From: Arthrobacter agilis
GTDB lineage: Bacteria; Actinomycetota; Actinomycetes; Actinomycetales; Micrococcaceae
Reading direction: 5' to 3'
NCBI RefSeq assembly: GCF_006494655.1
Contig: NZ_VHIM01000001.1
Coordinates: forward strand, 62,001-126,000
DNA length: 64,000 nt
Shown: one piece after another, positions 55,439 through 63,980 of the stretch
How the letters are laid out: every line of letters starts with the position of its first letter
Numbering within the stretch: the first letter of the stretch is position 1
Position numbers and translations under genes: made by a program
The notes under the pieces: generated by a model
What the model was told of the DNA's origin: nothing
Database searches by the model: none
What the model saw: only the letters and a program-made list of their open reading frames with translations

Positions 55439-56179
55439 CTAGGCCGTGACGATCGTTCCGAGCTTCTCACCGCGGATGGCGCGGGTGACGTTGCCCTCGC
55501 CCTCCATGCCGAATACCACCATGGTCAGGTTGTTGTCCTTGCACATGGTCATGGCGGTCTGGTCCATGACGCGGATGTCGCGCCGCAGCGCGTCGTCGTA
55601 GGACAGTGTCTCGAGCTTCTCAGCCGTCGGATCCTTGTGCGGATCGGCCGTGTAGACGCCGTCCACGCCGCTCTTGGCCATCAGCACCTCGTCCGCGTGC
55701 ACCTCGAGGGCGCGCTGGGCGGCGACGGTGTCGGTGGAGAAATAGGGCAGGCCGGCCCCGGCACCGAAGATGACGACGCGGCCCTTCTCCAGGTGCCGGA
55801 TGGCGCGCCGCGGGATGTAGGCCTCGGCGACCTGCCCCATGGTGATGGCGCTCTGCACGCGCGTCTCGACGCCTGCCTGCTCGAGGAAGTCCTGGAGGGC
55901 CAGGCAGTTCATGACGGTGCCCAGCATGCCCATGTAGTCGGCACGCGAACGGTCCATGCCGCTCTGGGACAGTTCGGCTCCGCGGAAGAAGTTCCCTCCG
56001 CCGACCACGATCGCCACCTCGACGTCGCCGATGGTGGCGGCGATCTGCTTCGCGACGGAGCGGACGGTCTCGGGATCGACGCCGAGCTTACCCCCGCCGA
56101 AAACCTCTCCGGAGAGCTTGAGGAGTACCCGCCGACGGCCCTCGGTGCCACCCGCGTGAACGGTGGGTGTGGTGTCCAT
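55439..56179 (-). CDS. pyrH: UMP kinase
   Basis: A 246-residue hexameric kinase making UDP from UMP. It has [27 protein letters not shown], the GTVMNCLAL block and [12 protein letters not shown]. Allosteric control by GTP and UTP is known for the family. The N-terminus has a short hydrophilic extension. It lies between tsf (175-nt gap containing the tsf terminator) and frr (120-nt gap). Confidence 0.96.
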   Translation of the reverse strand: MDTTPTVHAGGTEGRRRVLLKLSGEVFGGGKLGVDPETVRSVAKQIAATIGDVEVAIVVGGGNFFRGAELSQSGMDRSRADYMGMLGTVMNCLALQDFLEQAGVETRVQSAITMGQVAEAYIPRRAIRHLEKGRVVIFGAGAGLPYFSTDTVAAQRALEVHADEVLMAKSGVDGVYTADPHKDPTAEKLETLSYDDALRRDIRVMDQTAMTMCKDNNLTMVVFGMEGEGNVTRAIRGEKLGTIVTA

Positions 56180-56295
56180 GAAGTGCCTCCCGGGCGTAGT
56201 TCTTCGGGCCTGTCCTGGTCGGACGGCCGGTTGTGCGGGGGTGTGGGATGTTGCCGGACCCGTTACAGGATACGGGGCGCCTCCCGGACGCAGCG

Positions 56296-56326
56296 AAGGG
56301 CGGCCACCTCGATGGCGGCCGCCCTT
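56296..56326 (-). terminator. Terminator hairpin after tsf
   Basis: A perfect 10-bp stem (AAGGGCGGCC and its complement, 11-base loop) lies 27 nt past the tsf stop, before pyrH. It probably ends most rpsB-tsf transcripts. Confidence 0.7.
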
Positions 56327-56353
56327 CCGTGCTGGTGCTGTACGGCCGGAAGC

Positions 56354-57190
56354 CTACGCTCCGACGCGGAACCGCGCGAAGGCGGTGGCCGTGGCGTTCG
56401 CCTCGGTCAGAACCGCGGCGACGGACTTCTTGGCGTCCTTCGCGAAGGCCTGGTCCACGAGGACGCCCTCCTTGAAGAACCCCGTGAGGCGCCCCTCGAC
56501 GATCTTGGTGAGCGCCTGCTCGGGCTTGCCCTCGGCGCGGGCGGTCTCGTCGGCGATGCGGCGCTCCGACTCGACGAGCTCGGCGGGGACGTCCTCGCGG
56601 GTCAGGTAGGTCGGCGAGTATGCAGCGATGTGCACAGCGACGTCGTGTGCGGTCTGGACAGCGGCGTCTCCCGAACCCTCGACGGCGAAGAGCACGCCGA
56701 CCTGGGCGGGGAGGTCCTTGGACGTCTTGTGCAGGTAGGCGTCGACGATCTGGCCCTCGACACGCGCGATCCGGCGGACGTCGACCTTCTCGCCGAGCAG
56801 AGCTCCGGCCTCGATGACGTGCTCGGAGACGGGCTTGCCCTCCAGCTGGAACGCGAGCAGGCTCTCGACGTCGGTGGCACCGGACTCGATGGCAGCGGCG
56901 AGCACCTTGTTCGAGAAGTCGATGAACGGCGCGGCCTTCGCGACGAAGTCGGTCTCGCAGTTGACCTCGACCATGACGCCGACGTTGCCGTCGACACGCG
57001 CGGCAACGAGGCCCTCGGCGGTGGAGCGTCCCTCGCGCTTCGTCGCACCCTTGAGACCCTTGATGCGGATCAGTTCGAGGGCCTTGTCGGCGTCGCCATT
57101 GGCTTCGTCGAGGGCCTTCTTGACGTCCATCATGCCGGCGCCGGTGCGCTCGCGCAGGGCCTTGATGTCAGCGGCAGTGAAATTTGCCAT
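56354..57190 (-). CDS. tsf: Elongation factor Ts
   Basis: A 278-residue nucleotide-exchange factor for EF-Tu. The N-terminal MANFTAADIKALRERTGAGMM block, KKALDEANGD and VEVNCETDFVAKAAPF are intact. ATG 57190 with AGGAG five bases upstream is preferred to the GTG two codons earlier. It sits downstream of rpsB, separated by a strong hairpin, as is usual. Confidence 0.97.
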   Translation of the reverse strand: MANFTAADIKALRERTGAGMMDVKKALDEANGDADKALELIRIKGLKGATKREGRSTAEGLVAARVDGNVGVMVEVNCETDFVAKAAPFIDFSNKVLAAAIESGATDVESLLAFQLEGKPVSEHVIEAGALLGEKVDVRRIARVEGQIVDAYLHKTSKDLPAQVGVLFAVEGSGDAAVQTAHDVAVHIAAYSPTYLTREDVPAELVESERRIADETARAEGKPEQALTKIVEGRLTGFFKEGVLVDQAFAKDAKKSVAAVLTEANATATAFARFRVGA

Positions 57191-57279
57191 GTGCACTCCT
57201 AAGGTGATGTGGATCTACGAAGAGCTTCGGGGGCATCGGCCCCCGGCGCAGGCGTCACACGGTGACCACCTGCAGAACA

Positions 57280-57317
57280 TGCGGAAGGGGCGTGGTTCTA
57301 CCCACACCCCTTCCGCA
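57280..57317 (-). terminator. Hairpin between rpsB and tsf
   Basis: An 11-bp stem (TGCGGAAGGGG and its complement) extended by CGTGG/CCCACA pairing lies only 8 nt past the rpsB stop. As in E. coli, it may be a partial terminator that lowers tsf relative to rpsB. Confidence 0.65.
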
Positions 57318-57324
57318 CAGTGGA

Positions 57325-58269
57325 CTACTTGGAGTCGCCGGCGGCTTCCGTCACGGGAGCTACCGCGTCGGGAACCTCTTCCGCGATGGGTGCCTGCAGA
57401 CCGGCGGGCGCCTCGGCGGCTGCGGCCTCGGGAGCCGCAGTCTCCGCTGCTGCGGCCTCAGGAGCTGCCGTCTCCGCTGCCGGCTCGGCGGCAGGTGCGT
57501 CGGAGCTGCCCTGGAGCAGTTCACGCTCCCACTCGGCCATGGGCTCGTCAGCAGCGGCCTCGCCGTTGCCCGAACGGTTGTGGCGAGCCATGAGACCCTC
57601 TGCAACGGCGTCCGCGATGACACGGGTCAGCAGGTTGACGGCGCGGATGGCGTCGTCGTTGCCCGGGATCGGGAAGTCGACCTCGTCGGGATCGCAGTTG
57701 GTGTCGAGGATCGCTACCACGGGGATGTTGAGCTTCTTCGCCTCGTCGATCGCGAGGTGCTCCTTCTTGGTATCGACGACCCAGACCACCGAGGGGGCCT
57801 TCGTCAGGTTGCGGATACCACCGAGGTTGCTCTGGAGCTTGGTGAGCTCGCGCTTCAGGAGCAGGAGCTCCTTCTTGGTGTGGCCCGAGCCGGCGACGTC
57901 GTCGAAGTCGATCTCTTCGAGTTCCTTCATGCGCTGGATGCGCTTGGAGACCGTCTGGAAGTTGGTGAGCATGCCACCGAGCCAGCGCTGGTTCACGTAG
58001 GGCTGGCCGACGCGGGTCGCCTGGTCGGCGATAGCTTCCTGTGCCTGCTTCTTGGTGCCGACGAAGAGGACGGTTCCGCCGTGGGCGACCGTGGCCTTGA
58101 CGAACTCGTAGGCGCGGTCGATGTAGCCCAGCGACTGCTGGAGGTCGATGATGTAGATGCCGTTGCGCTCGGTGAAGATGAAGCGCTTCATCTTCGGGTT
58201 CCAACGGCGGGTCTGGTGACCGAAGTGGACGCCGCTGTCGAGCAGCTGGCGCATGGTGACGACTGGCAT
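57325..58269 (-). CDS. rpsB: 30S ribosomal protein S2
   Basis: A 314-residue S2 with the family blocks [33 protein letters not shown] and [22 protein letters not shown]. It is longer than the ~240-residue standard because of a C-terminal Ala/Glu/Pro-rich tail with two near-identical [10 protein letters not shown] units (about 57395-57485), a frequent feature in actinobacteria. The ATG at 58267-58269 follows AAAGG. A long leader precedes it. Confidence 0.97.
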   Translation of the reverse strand: MPVVTMRQLLDSGVHFGHQTRRWNPKMKRFIFTERNGIYIIDLQQSLGYIDRAYEFVKATVAHGGTVLFVGTKKQAQEAIADQATRVGQPYVNQRWLGGMLTNFQTVSKRIQRMKELEEIDFDDVAGSGHTKKELLLLKRELTKLQSNLGGIRNLTKAPSVVWVVDTKKEHLAIDEAKKLNIPVVAILDTNCDPDEVDFPIPGNDDAIRAVNLLTRVIADAVAEGLMARHNRSGNGEAAADEPMAEWERELLQGSSDAPAAEPAAETAAPEAAAAETAAPEAAAAEAPAGLQAPIAEEVPDAVAPVTEAAGDSK

Positions 58270-58540
58270 GTCATGCCTTTCTTCAGCCTCGGCTCCAGCG
58301 CAGTGCGCCGCCTGAGGCTTGTTGACGGTTATCTCTGTGACGGCCGGGGTGGACGCCACATCCTGGCGCCTGGTCGTTCGGAACGGACACTCCCTCCCTC
58401 ACCGGACTGTGCCGGACCGCAGGGGAGGAGTTTCGACTGCCGTGGACGGCAGCGAATCGCAGGCGCGCGTAGTCAGCCTGGAACGCCCAACCCACGACGA
58501 TGACGATGACACCACGTGGAGGGAGCAGCAGACTGCTTGT
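58270..58540 (-). promoter_or_regulatory. Long untranslated leader of rpsB
   Basis: No gene is visible between the rpsB start and an extended -10-like TGTAGTACACT near 58540 on the minus strand, so the leader would be about 270 nt. It contains a compact stem CTGCCGT/ACGGCAG at 58437-58452 with a two-base loop. Ribosomal protein S2 represses its own mRNA through a leader in other bacteria; a similar control here is inference. Confidence 0.35.
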
Positions 58541-58635
58541 TCGAGTGTACTACAGCAACACTCCTCCCCCGGCCCGGCGGACCTCGACACCGGCGGGGGA
58601 CGACGCCGCAGCCGAGCAACGACGCCCGTCTCCCG

Positions 58636-58680
58636 GCGTCCCGCGCCTCCCGCGCCTCCCGCGCCTCCCGCGCCTTCCGC
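58636..58680. repeat. 9-bp minisatellite between rpsB and the M23 gene
   Basis: Five head-to-tail copies of a 9-bp unit, consensus GCCTCCCGC, with single-base changes in the first and last copies. It lies in the 480-nt divergent gap 58270-58749, outside any gene I can support. The rest of that gap up to 58749 is GC-rich and featureless to me. Confidence 0.8.
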
Positions 58681-58749
58681 GGTGGACATCCTGTCCACAT
58701 AGCCGGGCGCCCGGTGCGCCTCCCGTGACGCATCCTGAAGAGTGCGGGG

Positions 58750-59442
58750 ATGAGATCCTCCCCCTCCTCGTCGGCGCAGCGGATCGTCGCACTCGTCCTG
58801 GTGCCGTTGTCCCTGGCGGTCGGCCCGACGTCGCCCCCGGCTCCTGCGGCGGCCGGCCCGACGCAGCAGTCGTCGCAGCAGTCCTCGGAGCAACTGTCGT
58901 CGCAGCAGTCGTCGGACCAACAGTCGTCGTGGCTGGCGCAGGAACCCTCGCAGCCACGATCATCGGAGCGTCGCGGACGATCGGAGCCCTTCGTGCCGGA
59001 ATGGTCCTGGCCGCTCACGCCGACACCGTCCGTACTCCGCAGGTTCCAGAAGCCTCCGCAGAACTGGAAGTCTGGCCATCGCGGTATGGACCTCGCAGTG
59101 ACGGAAGCTGGGGACGGGTTCTCGAGCCCGGCGGACGGGGTGGTCTTCTTCTCCGGCCGGGTCGTGGATCGTGGCGTCCTGTCGATCGATCATGGCAACG
59201 GTCGCATCAGCAGTTTCGAGCCGGTGGAGACCGACCTCACCAAGGGCCGGCGGGTGGCGCGGGGCGAGCATCTCGGCTCCATCTCCGCAGCGGGTCCGTC
59301 GCCGTCCTCCGCGCACTGCATCCGCACGTGCCTCCACTGGGGCGTCCGGGTCGACGGCGAGTACGTCGACCCGCTGGGGTTCGTCTCCGATCGCCGCCCG
59401 TCGGTCCTCCTGCCCCTCGGTGAGGGACGGCCGGCGCCATGA
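58750..59442 (+). CDS. Secreted M23-family peptidase (LytM/VanX-fold endopeptidase)
   Basis: A 230-residue protein with a signal peptide (residues 1 to about 35), a low-complexity segment of QQSS repeats (residues 39-60), and an M23 domain. Zinc ligands fit H110 and D114 in GHRGMDLAV and H196 in CLHWGVR. The residue two before H196, normally His in HxH, is Cys194; this looks like a feature of the actinobacterial rpsB-linked subfamily. Expected to cleave peptidoglycan cross-links, if active. It diverges from rpsB, an arrangement seen in related genomes. Confidence 0.87.
   Translation: MRSSPSSSAQRIVALVLVPLSLAVGPTSPPAPAAAGPTQQSSQQSSEQLSSQQSSDQQSSWLAQEPSQPRSSERRGRSEPFVPEWSWPLTPTPSVLRRFQKPPQNWKSGHRGMDLAVTEAGDGFSSPADGVVFFSGRVVDRGVLSIDHGNGRISSFEPVETDLTKGRRVARGEHLGSISAAGPSPSSAHCIRTCLHWGVRVDGEYVDPLGFVSDRRPSVLLPLGEGRPAP
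58864..58929 (+). repeat. Gln-Gln-Ser-Ser repeat tract in the M23 protein
   Basis: The DNA is built from repeated CAGCAGTCGTCG-type 12-mers with small changes, encoding QQSS/EQLSS/DQQSS. It forms a flexible spacer between the signal peptide and catalytic domain. Confidence 0.7.
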
Positions 59443-59457
59443 CGCCGACCGCCCGGG

Positions 59458-60648
59458 TCACACGAACGCGGCGATCCCCGTGATCGAGCGTCCTACCACC
59501 AGCGTGTTGATCTCCTGGGTGCCCTCATAGGAGTACACGGCCTCCGCATCGGAGAAGATCTTCGCCATCTCGTAGTCCGCCACGATGCCGTTTCCGCCGA
59601 GGATGTTCCGTCCAGCGGCCACGCTCTCACGCATCCGGGCCGTCGTGAACGCCTTCGCGAGGGCGGACTGCTCGTCCTTTGCCTTCCCTGCGTCCTCGAG
59701 CTGGGACAGCCGGACCATCATGCCCATCGAACTCATCGCATTGCCGAGGATCTGTACCAGTTGCTGCTGCACGAGCTGGAAACTGGCGATGGGGCGGCCG
59801 AACTGCTCGCGCTCCACGGCATACCGGCGTGCCACATCGAAGGCCGCGAGTTGCTGGCCCACCGCCTGCCAGCCGACAGCCAGGCGCGTCACCTTGAGCA
59901 CCTTGTTGGTGTCCTTGAAGCTGTTGGCGCCCTTGAGGTGGAAATCGTCCGACACCACGACGTTCTCGAGGACGATATCTGCATTCTCGACGATGCGCAG
60001 GGCGATCTTGTTCTCGATCTTGGTGGAGGAGAAGCCGGGCGTCGTCGTGTCGACCATGAAGCCCTTGACCTGGTTGTCCTCCACGTCCCGGGCATAGATG
60101 ACGACCCAGTCGGAGAAGGTCGCGTTGCCGATCCAGCGCTTGGCGCCGTTGAGGATCCAGGTGTCACCGTCGCGCTGCGCCGTCGTCCGCGTTCCACCGG
60201 CCACGTCCGAGCCGCCGAGGGGCTCGGTCAGTCCGAAGGCTCCGATCTTCCTCAGGGCATAGATGTCGGGCAGCCATTCCTCCTGCTGCTCCTTGGAGGC
60301 GAGGGCCTCGATGGATCCGGTGAAGAGTCCGTCGTGGACGCCGAGGAAGGTGGCGATCGAGGTGTCCGCCCGGGTGAATTCGGCGTGCGTGATGCCGGCG
60401 AAGAGGTTCGAGTAGCCCTGCCGGTGGACGGGGCTCACGGGGTCGAGTTCGGCGATCCTCGGGATGAGCTCCTGCGGGAAGGAGCCCTGGTTCCACCATT
60501 CGACGGCGTGGGGACGGACCTCGGCGGTGAGCCACGAACGGATCTCCTGGAGGCGGGAGCGCTCCTTGTCGGACAGCAGTTCCTCGAAGGCATAGAAATC
60601 GCCGTCGGCATACGGCAGGTTGTTGATATCGATGGTCGTCTTGCTCAT
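59458..60648 (-). CDS. Acyl-CoA dehydrogenase (glutaryl-CoA dehydrogenase-like)
   Basis: A 396-residue flavoenzyme with FGLTEPLGGSDVAGGTRTTA (FAD-binding), AKRWIGNATFSDWVVIYARD, LGGNGIVADYEMAK and the catalytic glutamate E375 in YSYEGTQEINTL. The TEPLGGSD and GGNGI variants resemble the glutaryl-CoA dehydrogenase branch more than the leucine-operon enzyme at 35427-36608. Substrate uncertain. It is a single-gene unit preceded by a 28-nt palindrome and ends 16 nt from the M23 stop. Confidence 0.88.
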   Translation of the reverse strand: MSKTTIDINNLPYADGDFYAFEELLSDKERSRLQEIRSWLTAEVRPHAVEWWNQGSFPQELIPRIAELDPVSPVHRQGYSNLFAGITHAEFTRADTSIATFLGVHDGLFTGSIEALASKEQQEEWLPDIYALRKIGAFGLTEPLGGSDVAGGTRTTAQRDGDTWILNGAKRWIGNATFSDWVVIYARDVEDNQVKGFMVDTTTPGFSSTKIENKIALRIVENADIVLENVVVSDDFHLKGANSFKDTNKVLKVTRLAVGWQAVGQQLAAFDVARRYAVEREQFGRPIASFQLVQQQLVQILGNAMSSMGMMVRLSQLEDAGKAKDEQSALAKAFTTARMRESVAAGRNILGGNGIVADYEMAKIFSDAEAVYSYEGTQEINTLVVGRSITGIAAFV

Positions 60649-60730
60649 GGGGATACCTCACTCTGGTCCTCGGTGACCGGCCCTGTCACTCGCCGTCGCA
60701 AGATGCTCGGCGGGCGCATTCCGCGCTGGA

Positions 60731-60758
60731 CCCTATGTTACCCGTCGGTAATATAGGG
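60731..60758. promoter_or_regulatory. 28-nt palindromic operator upstream of an acyl-CoA dehydrogenase gene
   Basis: CCCTATGTTACC (60731-60742) and GGTAATATAGGG (60747-60758) are complementary at 11 of 12 positions around a CGTC centre; the core is TTACC-CGTC-GGTAA. It lies 83 bp upstream of the dehydrogenase start and is the most AT-rich stretch nearby, so it probably overlaps the promoter. A TetR-type repressor encoded elsewhere is the likely binder. Confidence 0.65.
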
Positions 60759-60901
60759 CGCCAGTGGACGGCATCCCGCCGCGTCCCCGCTCCGGTACGA
60801 CGAACGCGCCACCCCCGACGAGGGGATGACGCGTTGATGTCCGCCGCGAAGCCGCCTCGGCAGCCATGGCTACCGCGACCTGCCGTTGCCCCGGACAGGG
60901 G

Positions 60902-60975
60902 TAGGGCTGCTGGGGCTTGAACCCAGGACAAACGGATTATGAGTCCGCTGCTCTAACCAGCTGAGCTACAGCCCC
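60902..60975 (-). tRNA. tRNA with CAU anticodon, probably tRNA-Ile2
   Basis: A 74-nt cloverleaf: acceptor GGGGCTG/CAGCCCT (first pair G-U), D-arm GCTC/GAGC, anticodon stem with loop CTCATAA, T-arm CTGGG-TTCAAGC-CCCAG, discriminator A, no encoded CCA. The CAU anticodon is shared by Met and Ile2 tRNAs. The CTCATAA loop followed by TCC resembles Ile2, whose C34 becomes lysidine by TilS and then reads AUA. Elongator Met tRNA remains possible. Confidence 0.88.
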
Positions 60976-61104
60976 GAGGAGCATCTGCTCCATCTGCGCC
61001 TCCCCGGGCGGTGGGGCGGACGCAGGTCCTATTGTAGACAGACGGCGCGAGGGCGACCGACGCCGGCGGGCAGCGGTCACCAGGACCGCACGGGCCCCTC
61101 CTGT

Positions 61105-62328
61105 TCAGCCGGCCGCCCGGGTGCGGTCATCCGCGGGCGGGCGGGCCGTGGTCGCCGTTCCGTAGTAGAGGCCCTCGAAGGTCTCGAGCGTCGAGCGGAT
61201 GTCGTGCTTCTCCACCATGGCCCTGCTCGCTGCGCCCATCGCCGACTGCTCGTCCGGGGAGAGCTCGAGGATCTGGGTGATGCGGCGTCCCAGTTCCTCG
61301 GAATCCCCGGGGGTGAACAGGTAGCCGTTCTCGCCGTCGGACACCAGATGAGGCAGGGCCATCGCATTGGCGAGCAGGACGGGCGTCGATGCGGACATCG
61401 CCTCCAGCGTCACGAGCGACTGCAGCTCGGCCGTGCCGGGTTGGCAGAAGAGGGAGGCCCGGATGTAGCTGAGGCGGAGTTCGTCGTCGTCGATCAGGCC
61501 ACGGAAGCTCACGCGGTCACTGATTCCGAGCCGCGCGGCCAGCTCCTGGAGGGCGGCCTTGACCTCCCCTCCGCCCACGATCTCGAGCCGGACCCGCAGG
61601 TGCTCCGGGGTTCGCGCGATGGCCGAGATGAGCACGTCCACGTGCTTCTCCTCCGCCAGGCGTCCGACGAAGAGCACCGTGGGGTCCTCGTGCGGTTCGA
61701 TCACCTCGCCGGGCTGGACCTCGTACGCCGCCGCATCGATCCCGTTGGAGACCGGCAGGACCTCGCGCAGGAAGGCGTGGTCGTGCATCGCCTTGGCGGC
61801 GAGCGGCGTGGGCGTCGTAACGGCGGCGGCCTTGCCCATCACCTTGCCCATGTCCTTCCACGAGTTCTTCGCGATGACCTTCTTGAACCACGCGGGGAAG
61901 GGCAGGAAGGGATTGAGGTTCTCCGGCATGAAGTGGTTGGTCGCCACCACGCGGATGCCGCGCTTCACGGCCTCGTACAGTGTGTACTCGCCGACCATGT
62001 AGTGGCACTGGATGTGCACGACGTCGGGCCGGACCTGGTCGAACAGGAGGCTGATGTCCCGCTTGATCTCCCACGGATAGCAGATGCGCCAGTAGTCGTG
62101 CGTGGGGACGCTGTGCGAGCGGAGGCGGTGCACGGTCCAGTCGCCCCCGGGCTCCGTGTAGCTCCTGCCGTTGGACACGCCGGGAGCGAGGACATGGACG
62201 GAATGTCCCCGGCCGGTCATCCCCTTGGCGAGCCGGTACCCGAACTGCGCCGCACCGTTCACGTTGGGCGGATAGGTGTCCGCCGCGATCAGGATGGTCA
62301 GAGGCTTGTAGTCAGCCGGGTAACTCAC
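61105..62328 (-). CDS. GT4-family glycosyltransferase
   Basis: A 407-residue GT-B glycosyltransferase. The N-terminal half has TYPPNVNGAAQFGYRLAKGM, and the C-terminal half has VLPVSNGIDAAAYEV, VLFVGRLAEEKHVDVLI and the EX7E-type block AELQSLVTLEAMSAST. It resembles enzymes that add sugars to phosphatidylinositol or diacylglycerol in actinobacteria. The GTG start at 62328 follows a GGGGATCC spacer. The upstream DMT-type gene lies 49 nt away; the two and the phosphatidyltransferase gene read as one minus-strand unit, in line with a membrane-lipid role. Confidence 0.88.
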   Translation of the reverse strand: MSYPADYKPLTILIAADTYPPNVNGAAQFGYRLAKGMTGRGHSVHVLAPGVSNGRSYTEPGGDWTVHRLRSHSVPTHDYWRICYPWEIKRDISLLFDQVRPDVVHIQCHYMVGEYTLYEAVKRGIRVVATNHFMPENLNPFLPFPAWFKKVIAKNSWKDMGKVMGKAAAVTTPTPLAAKAMHDHAFLREVLPVSNGIDAAAYEVQPGEVIEPHEDPTVLFVGRLAEEKHVDVLISAIARTPEHLRVRLEIVGGGEVKAALQELAARLGISDRVSFRGLIDDDELRLSYIRASLFCQPGTAELQSLVTLEAMSASTPVLLANAMALPHLVSDGENGYLFTPGDSEELGRRITQILELSPDEQSAMGAASRAMVEKHDIRSTLETFEGLYYGTATTARPPADDRTRAAG

Positions 62329-62377
62329 GCGTGGATCCCCTACGTCGGTGTGCTGGTCGGAACTGCCGGGACGTGCG

Positions 62378-63253
62378 TCATCGCTGCCGTTTCACCACGT
62401 CCGGGTGATGGCGGGACAGCGCGACGACCCCAACAATAGCAACGAGGGCTGCCGCGCCCATTCCCAGCGCCGTGACCGTCCGCACATCCGGCTGGAGCTC
62501 GTCGAGGATGGTGATGCCCACGGCGATGCCGATGATGGGGTCGATCACGGTCAGCCCTGCGATGACGAGATCCGGGGGGCCGGTGGCGTAGGCGCTCTGC
62601 ACGAACCAGGAACCGAGGGCTGCAGCGGCGACGAGCGCCACGAGCGTCAGCACCGGCACGTTCAGCAGGAAGCGGCCGTTCGGATCGAGAAGATGCCCCG
62701 CCACGATCTTCGTCAGCACCGCGACGAACCCGAACAGCACGCCCGCCCCGAGGATGTAGGCGAAGGCGTTGAGCCGGTGCTTCCCCAGGACCGCCAGCGA
62801 ACCGAAGACCACGACGGCTGCCGTCAGCAGGAACACCACGGACAGTTCCTGCCCCGGGTCGATCGCATGGTTCTCCCGGGTCACATTGACGGCGAGCAGG
62901 ACGAAGACCGCGCTGCCCGTCACGCACGCGGTGATGGCGGCGACGGTCGGCCGGTTGATCCGGATGCCCTGGTCCCGGGAATTGACGATCGTCGTGATGA
63001 CCAGCGCGATCGCCCCGATCGGCTGGACGACCGTCAGGCTGGCCAGGCTCAGGGCCACCACGTTGAGGGCGGTGCCCGCGCCGAGCAGGGCGAGCCCGAA
63101 CAGCCAGCGGGGATTCGCAAGGAGCCGCATCAGGCCCGACGAACTGAGATTGAGCCCACCCGTGTTCGCGCGGACGGCACTGCCCTGGCGCTGCGCTCCG
63201 AACGCGAGGAAGACGGCGCCGAGCAGCGCCAGCCCGATGGCTAGGAGGGGCAC
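62378..63253 (-). CDS. DMT-superfamily (EamA/NIPA-like) transporter
   Basis: A 291-residue protein with nine or ten hydrophobic helices arranged as two halves, including TALNVVALSLASLTVVQPIGAIALVIT and SAYATGPPDLVIAGLTVIDPIIGIAVG, which fit drug/metabolite or magnesium-transporter-like DMT members. Substrate unknown. The GTG at 63251-63253 lies inside the end of the phosphatidyltransferase gene (13-nt overlap), with GGGAAG upstream. Membership in a lipid-type operon is by position only. Confidence 0.82.
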   Translation of the reverse strand: MPLLAIGLALLGAVFLAFGAQRQGSAVRANTGGLNLSSSGLMRLLANPRWLFGLALLGAGTALNVVALSLASLTVVQPIGAIALVITTIVNSRDQGIRINRPTVAAITACVTGSAVFVLLAVNVTRENHAIDPGQELSVVFLLTAAVVVFGSLAVLGKHRLNAFAYILGAGVLFGFVAVLTKIVAGHLLDPNGRFLLNVPVLTLVALVAAAALGSWFVQSAYATGPPDLVIAGLTVIDPIIGIAVGITILDELQPDVRTVTALGMGAAALVAIVGVVALSRHHPDVVKRQR

Positions 63254-63867
63254 GACTGCTTCCCGGCCTGCTGCAGCCGGTACGTGCGGTGCGCCGCCCT
63301 GAAGTAGGCGACGAACGCAACCAGATGGAGGACGCACCCGGCGGCGAGCACAGCCTCCGCGAGGATCAGCAACCATTCCTGCTCGTAGCCCTCCACACGG
63401 TGCAGCAGGAGTAGCGGGGCGCCGACGAGGAGCAGGGCGGTACGGATCTTCCCGACGGTGATCACCGGCAGGTGCAGGGGGCCGCGAAAGAGGACAAGGG
63501 CATTGATGATGAGGATGACGTCGGGGATGACGATCGTCCAGACGAGCCAGGCCGGCGCGATACCCGCGAAGACGAAGGTCACGGCTACCACAATGAGGGC
63601 GGTACGGTCCGCGACGGGGTCGAGCCACTTCCCCACGACCGAGACCTGGTTGAGCCGGCGCGCTACGTATCCGTCCACCCAGTCGGTGCTGCCCATGACC
63701 GCGAGGGTGATGACCGCTGCCCCGTACGCCTGCTGCGTGATGAGCCAGACGAAGAGTGGGACGCCGAGGAAGCGCAGAACCGTGATCAGGTTGGGCAGGG
63801 TCAACGCCGTCGCGAGTTCGGCCACCTCACCGCCGCTCCGTGCTCCCGCCCCGATCAGTCTCATCAC
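63241..63867 (-). CDS. CDP-alcohol phosphatidyltransferase
   Basis: A 208-residue, roughly six-helix enzyme that joins CDP-diacylglycerol to an alcohol. The motif DG-xx-AR-x8-G-xxx-D-xxx-D is fully present in DWVDGYVARRLNQV followed by GKWLDPVADR. It could be phosphatidylglycerophosphate synthase or a phosphatidylinositol-phosphate or cardiolipin synthase; the sequence does not decide. ATGs at 63867 and 63864 are equivalent. It uses the product of cdsA. Confidence 0.87.
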   Translation of the reverse strand: MMRLIGAGARSGGEVAELATALTLPNLITVLRFLGVPLFVWLITQQAYGAAVITLAVMGSTDWVDGYVARRLNQVSVVGKWLDPVADRTALIVVAVTFVFAGIAPAWLVWTIVIPDVILIINALVLFRGPLHLPVITVGKIRTALLLVGAPLLLLHRVEGYEQEWLLILAEAVLAAGCVLHLVAFVAYFRAAHRTYRLQQAGKQSCPS

Positions 63868-63914
63868 CCGTGCCTCCCCACCCCATTATGCAGGCAGGCG
63901 GCCCCTCCCCCGTG

Positions 63915-63938
63915 CCTTCCGCGGCGTGCTGCGGAAGG
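63915..63938 (-). terminator. Hairpin near the right edge
   Basis: A perfect 8-bp stem (CCTTCCGC and its complement, eight-base loop) in the gap between the partial gene at the edge and the phosphatidyltransferase gene. Likely a terminator of the gene that enters from the right. Confidence 0.45.
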
Positions 63939-63980
63939 ACGTCGGGCGAGGGACCGCCAGCGCGATCGGAGCCGGGGAGG

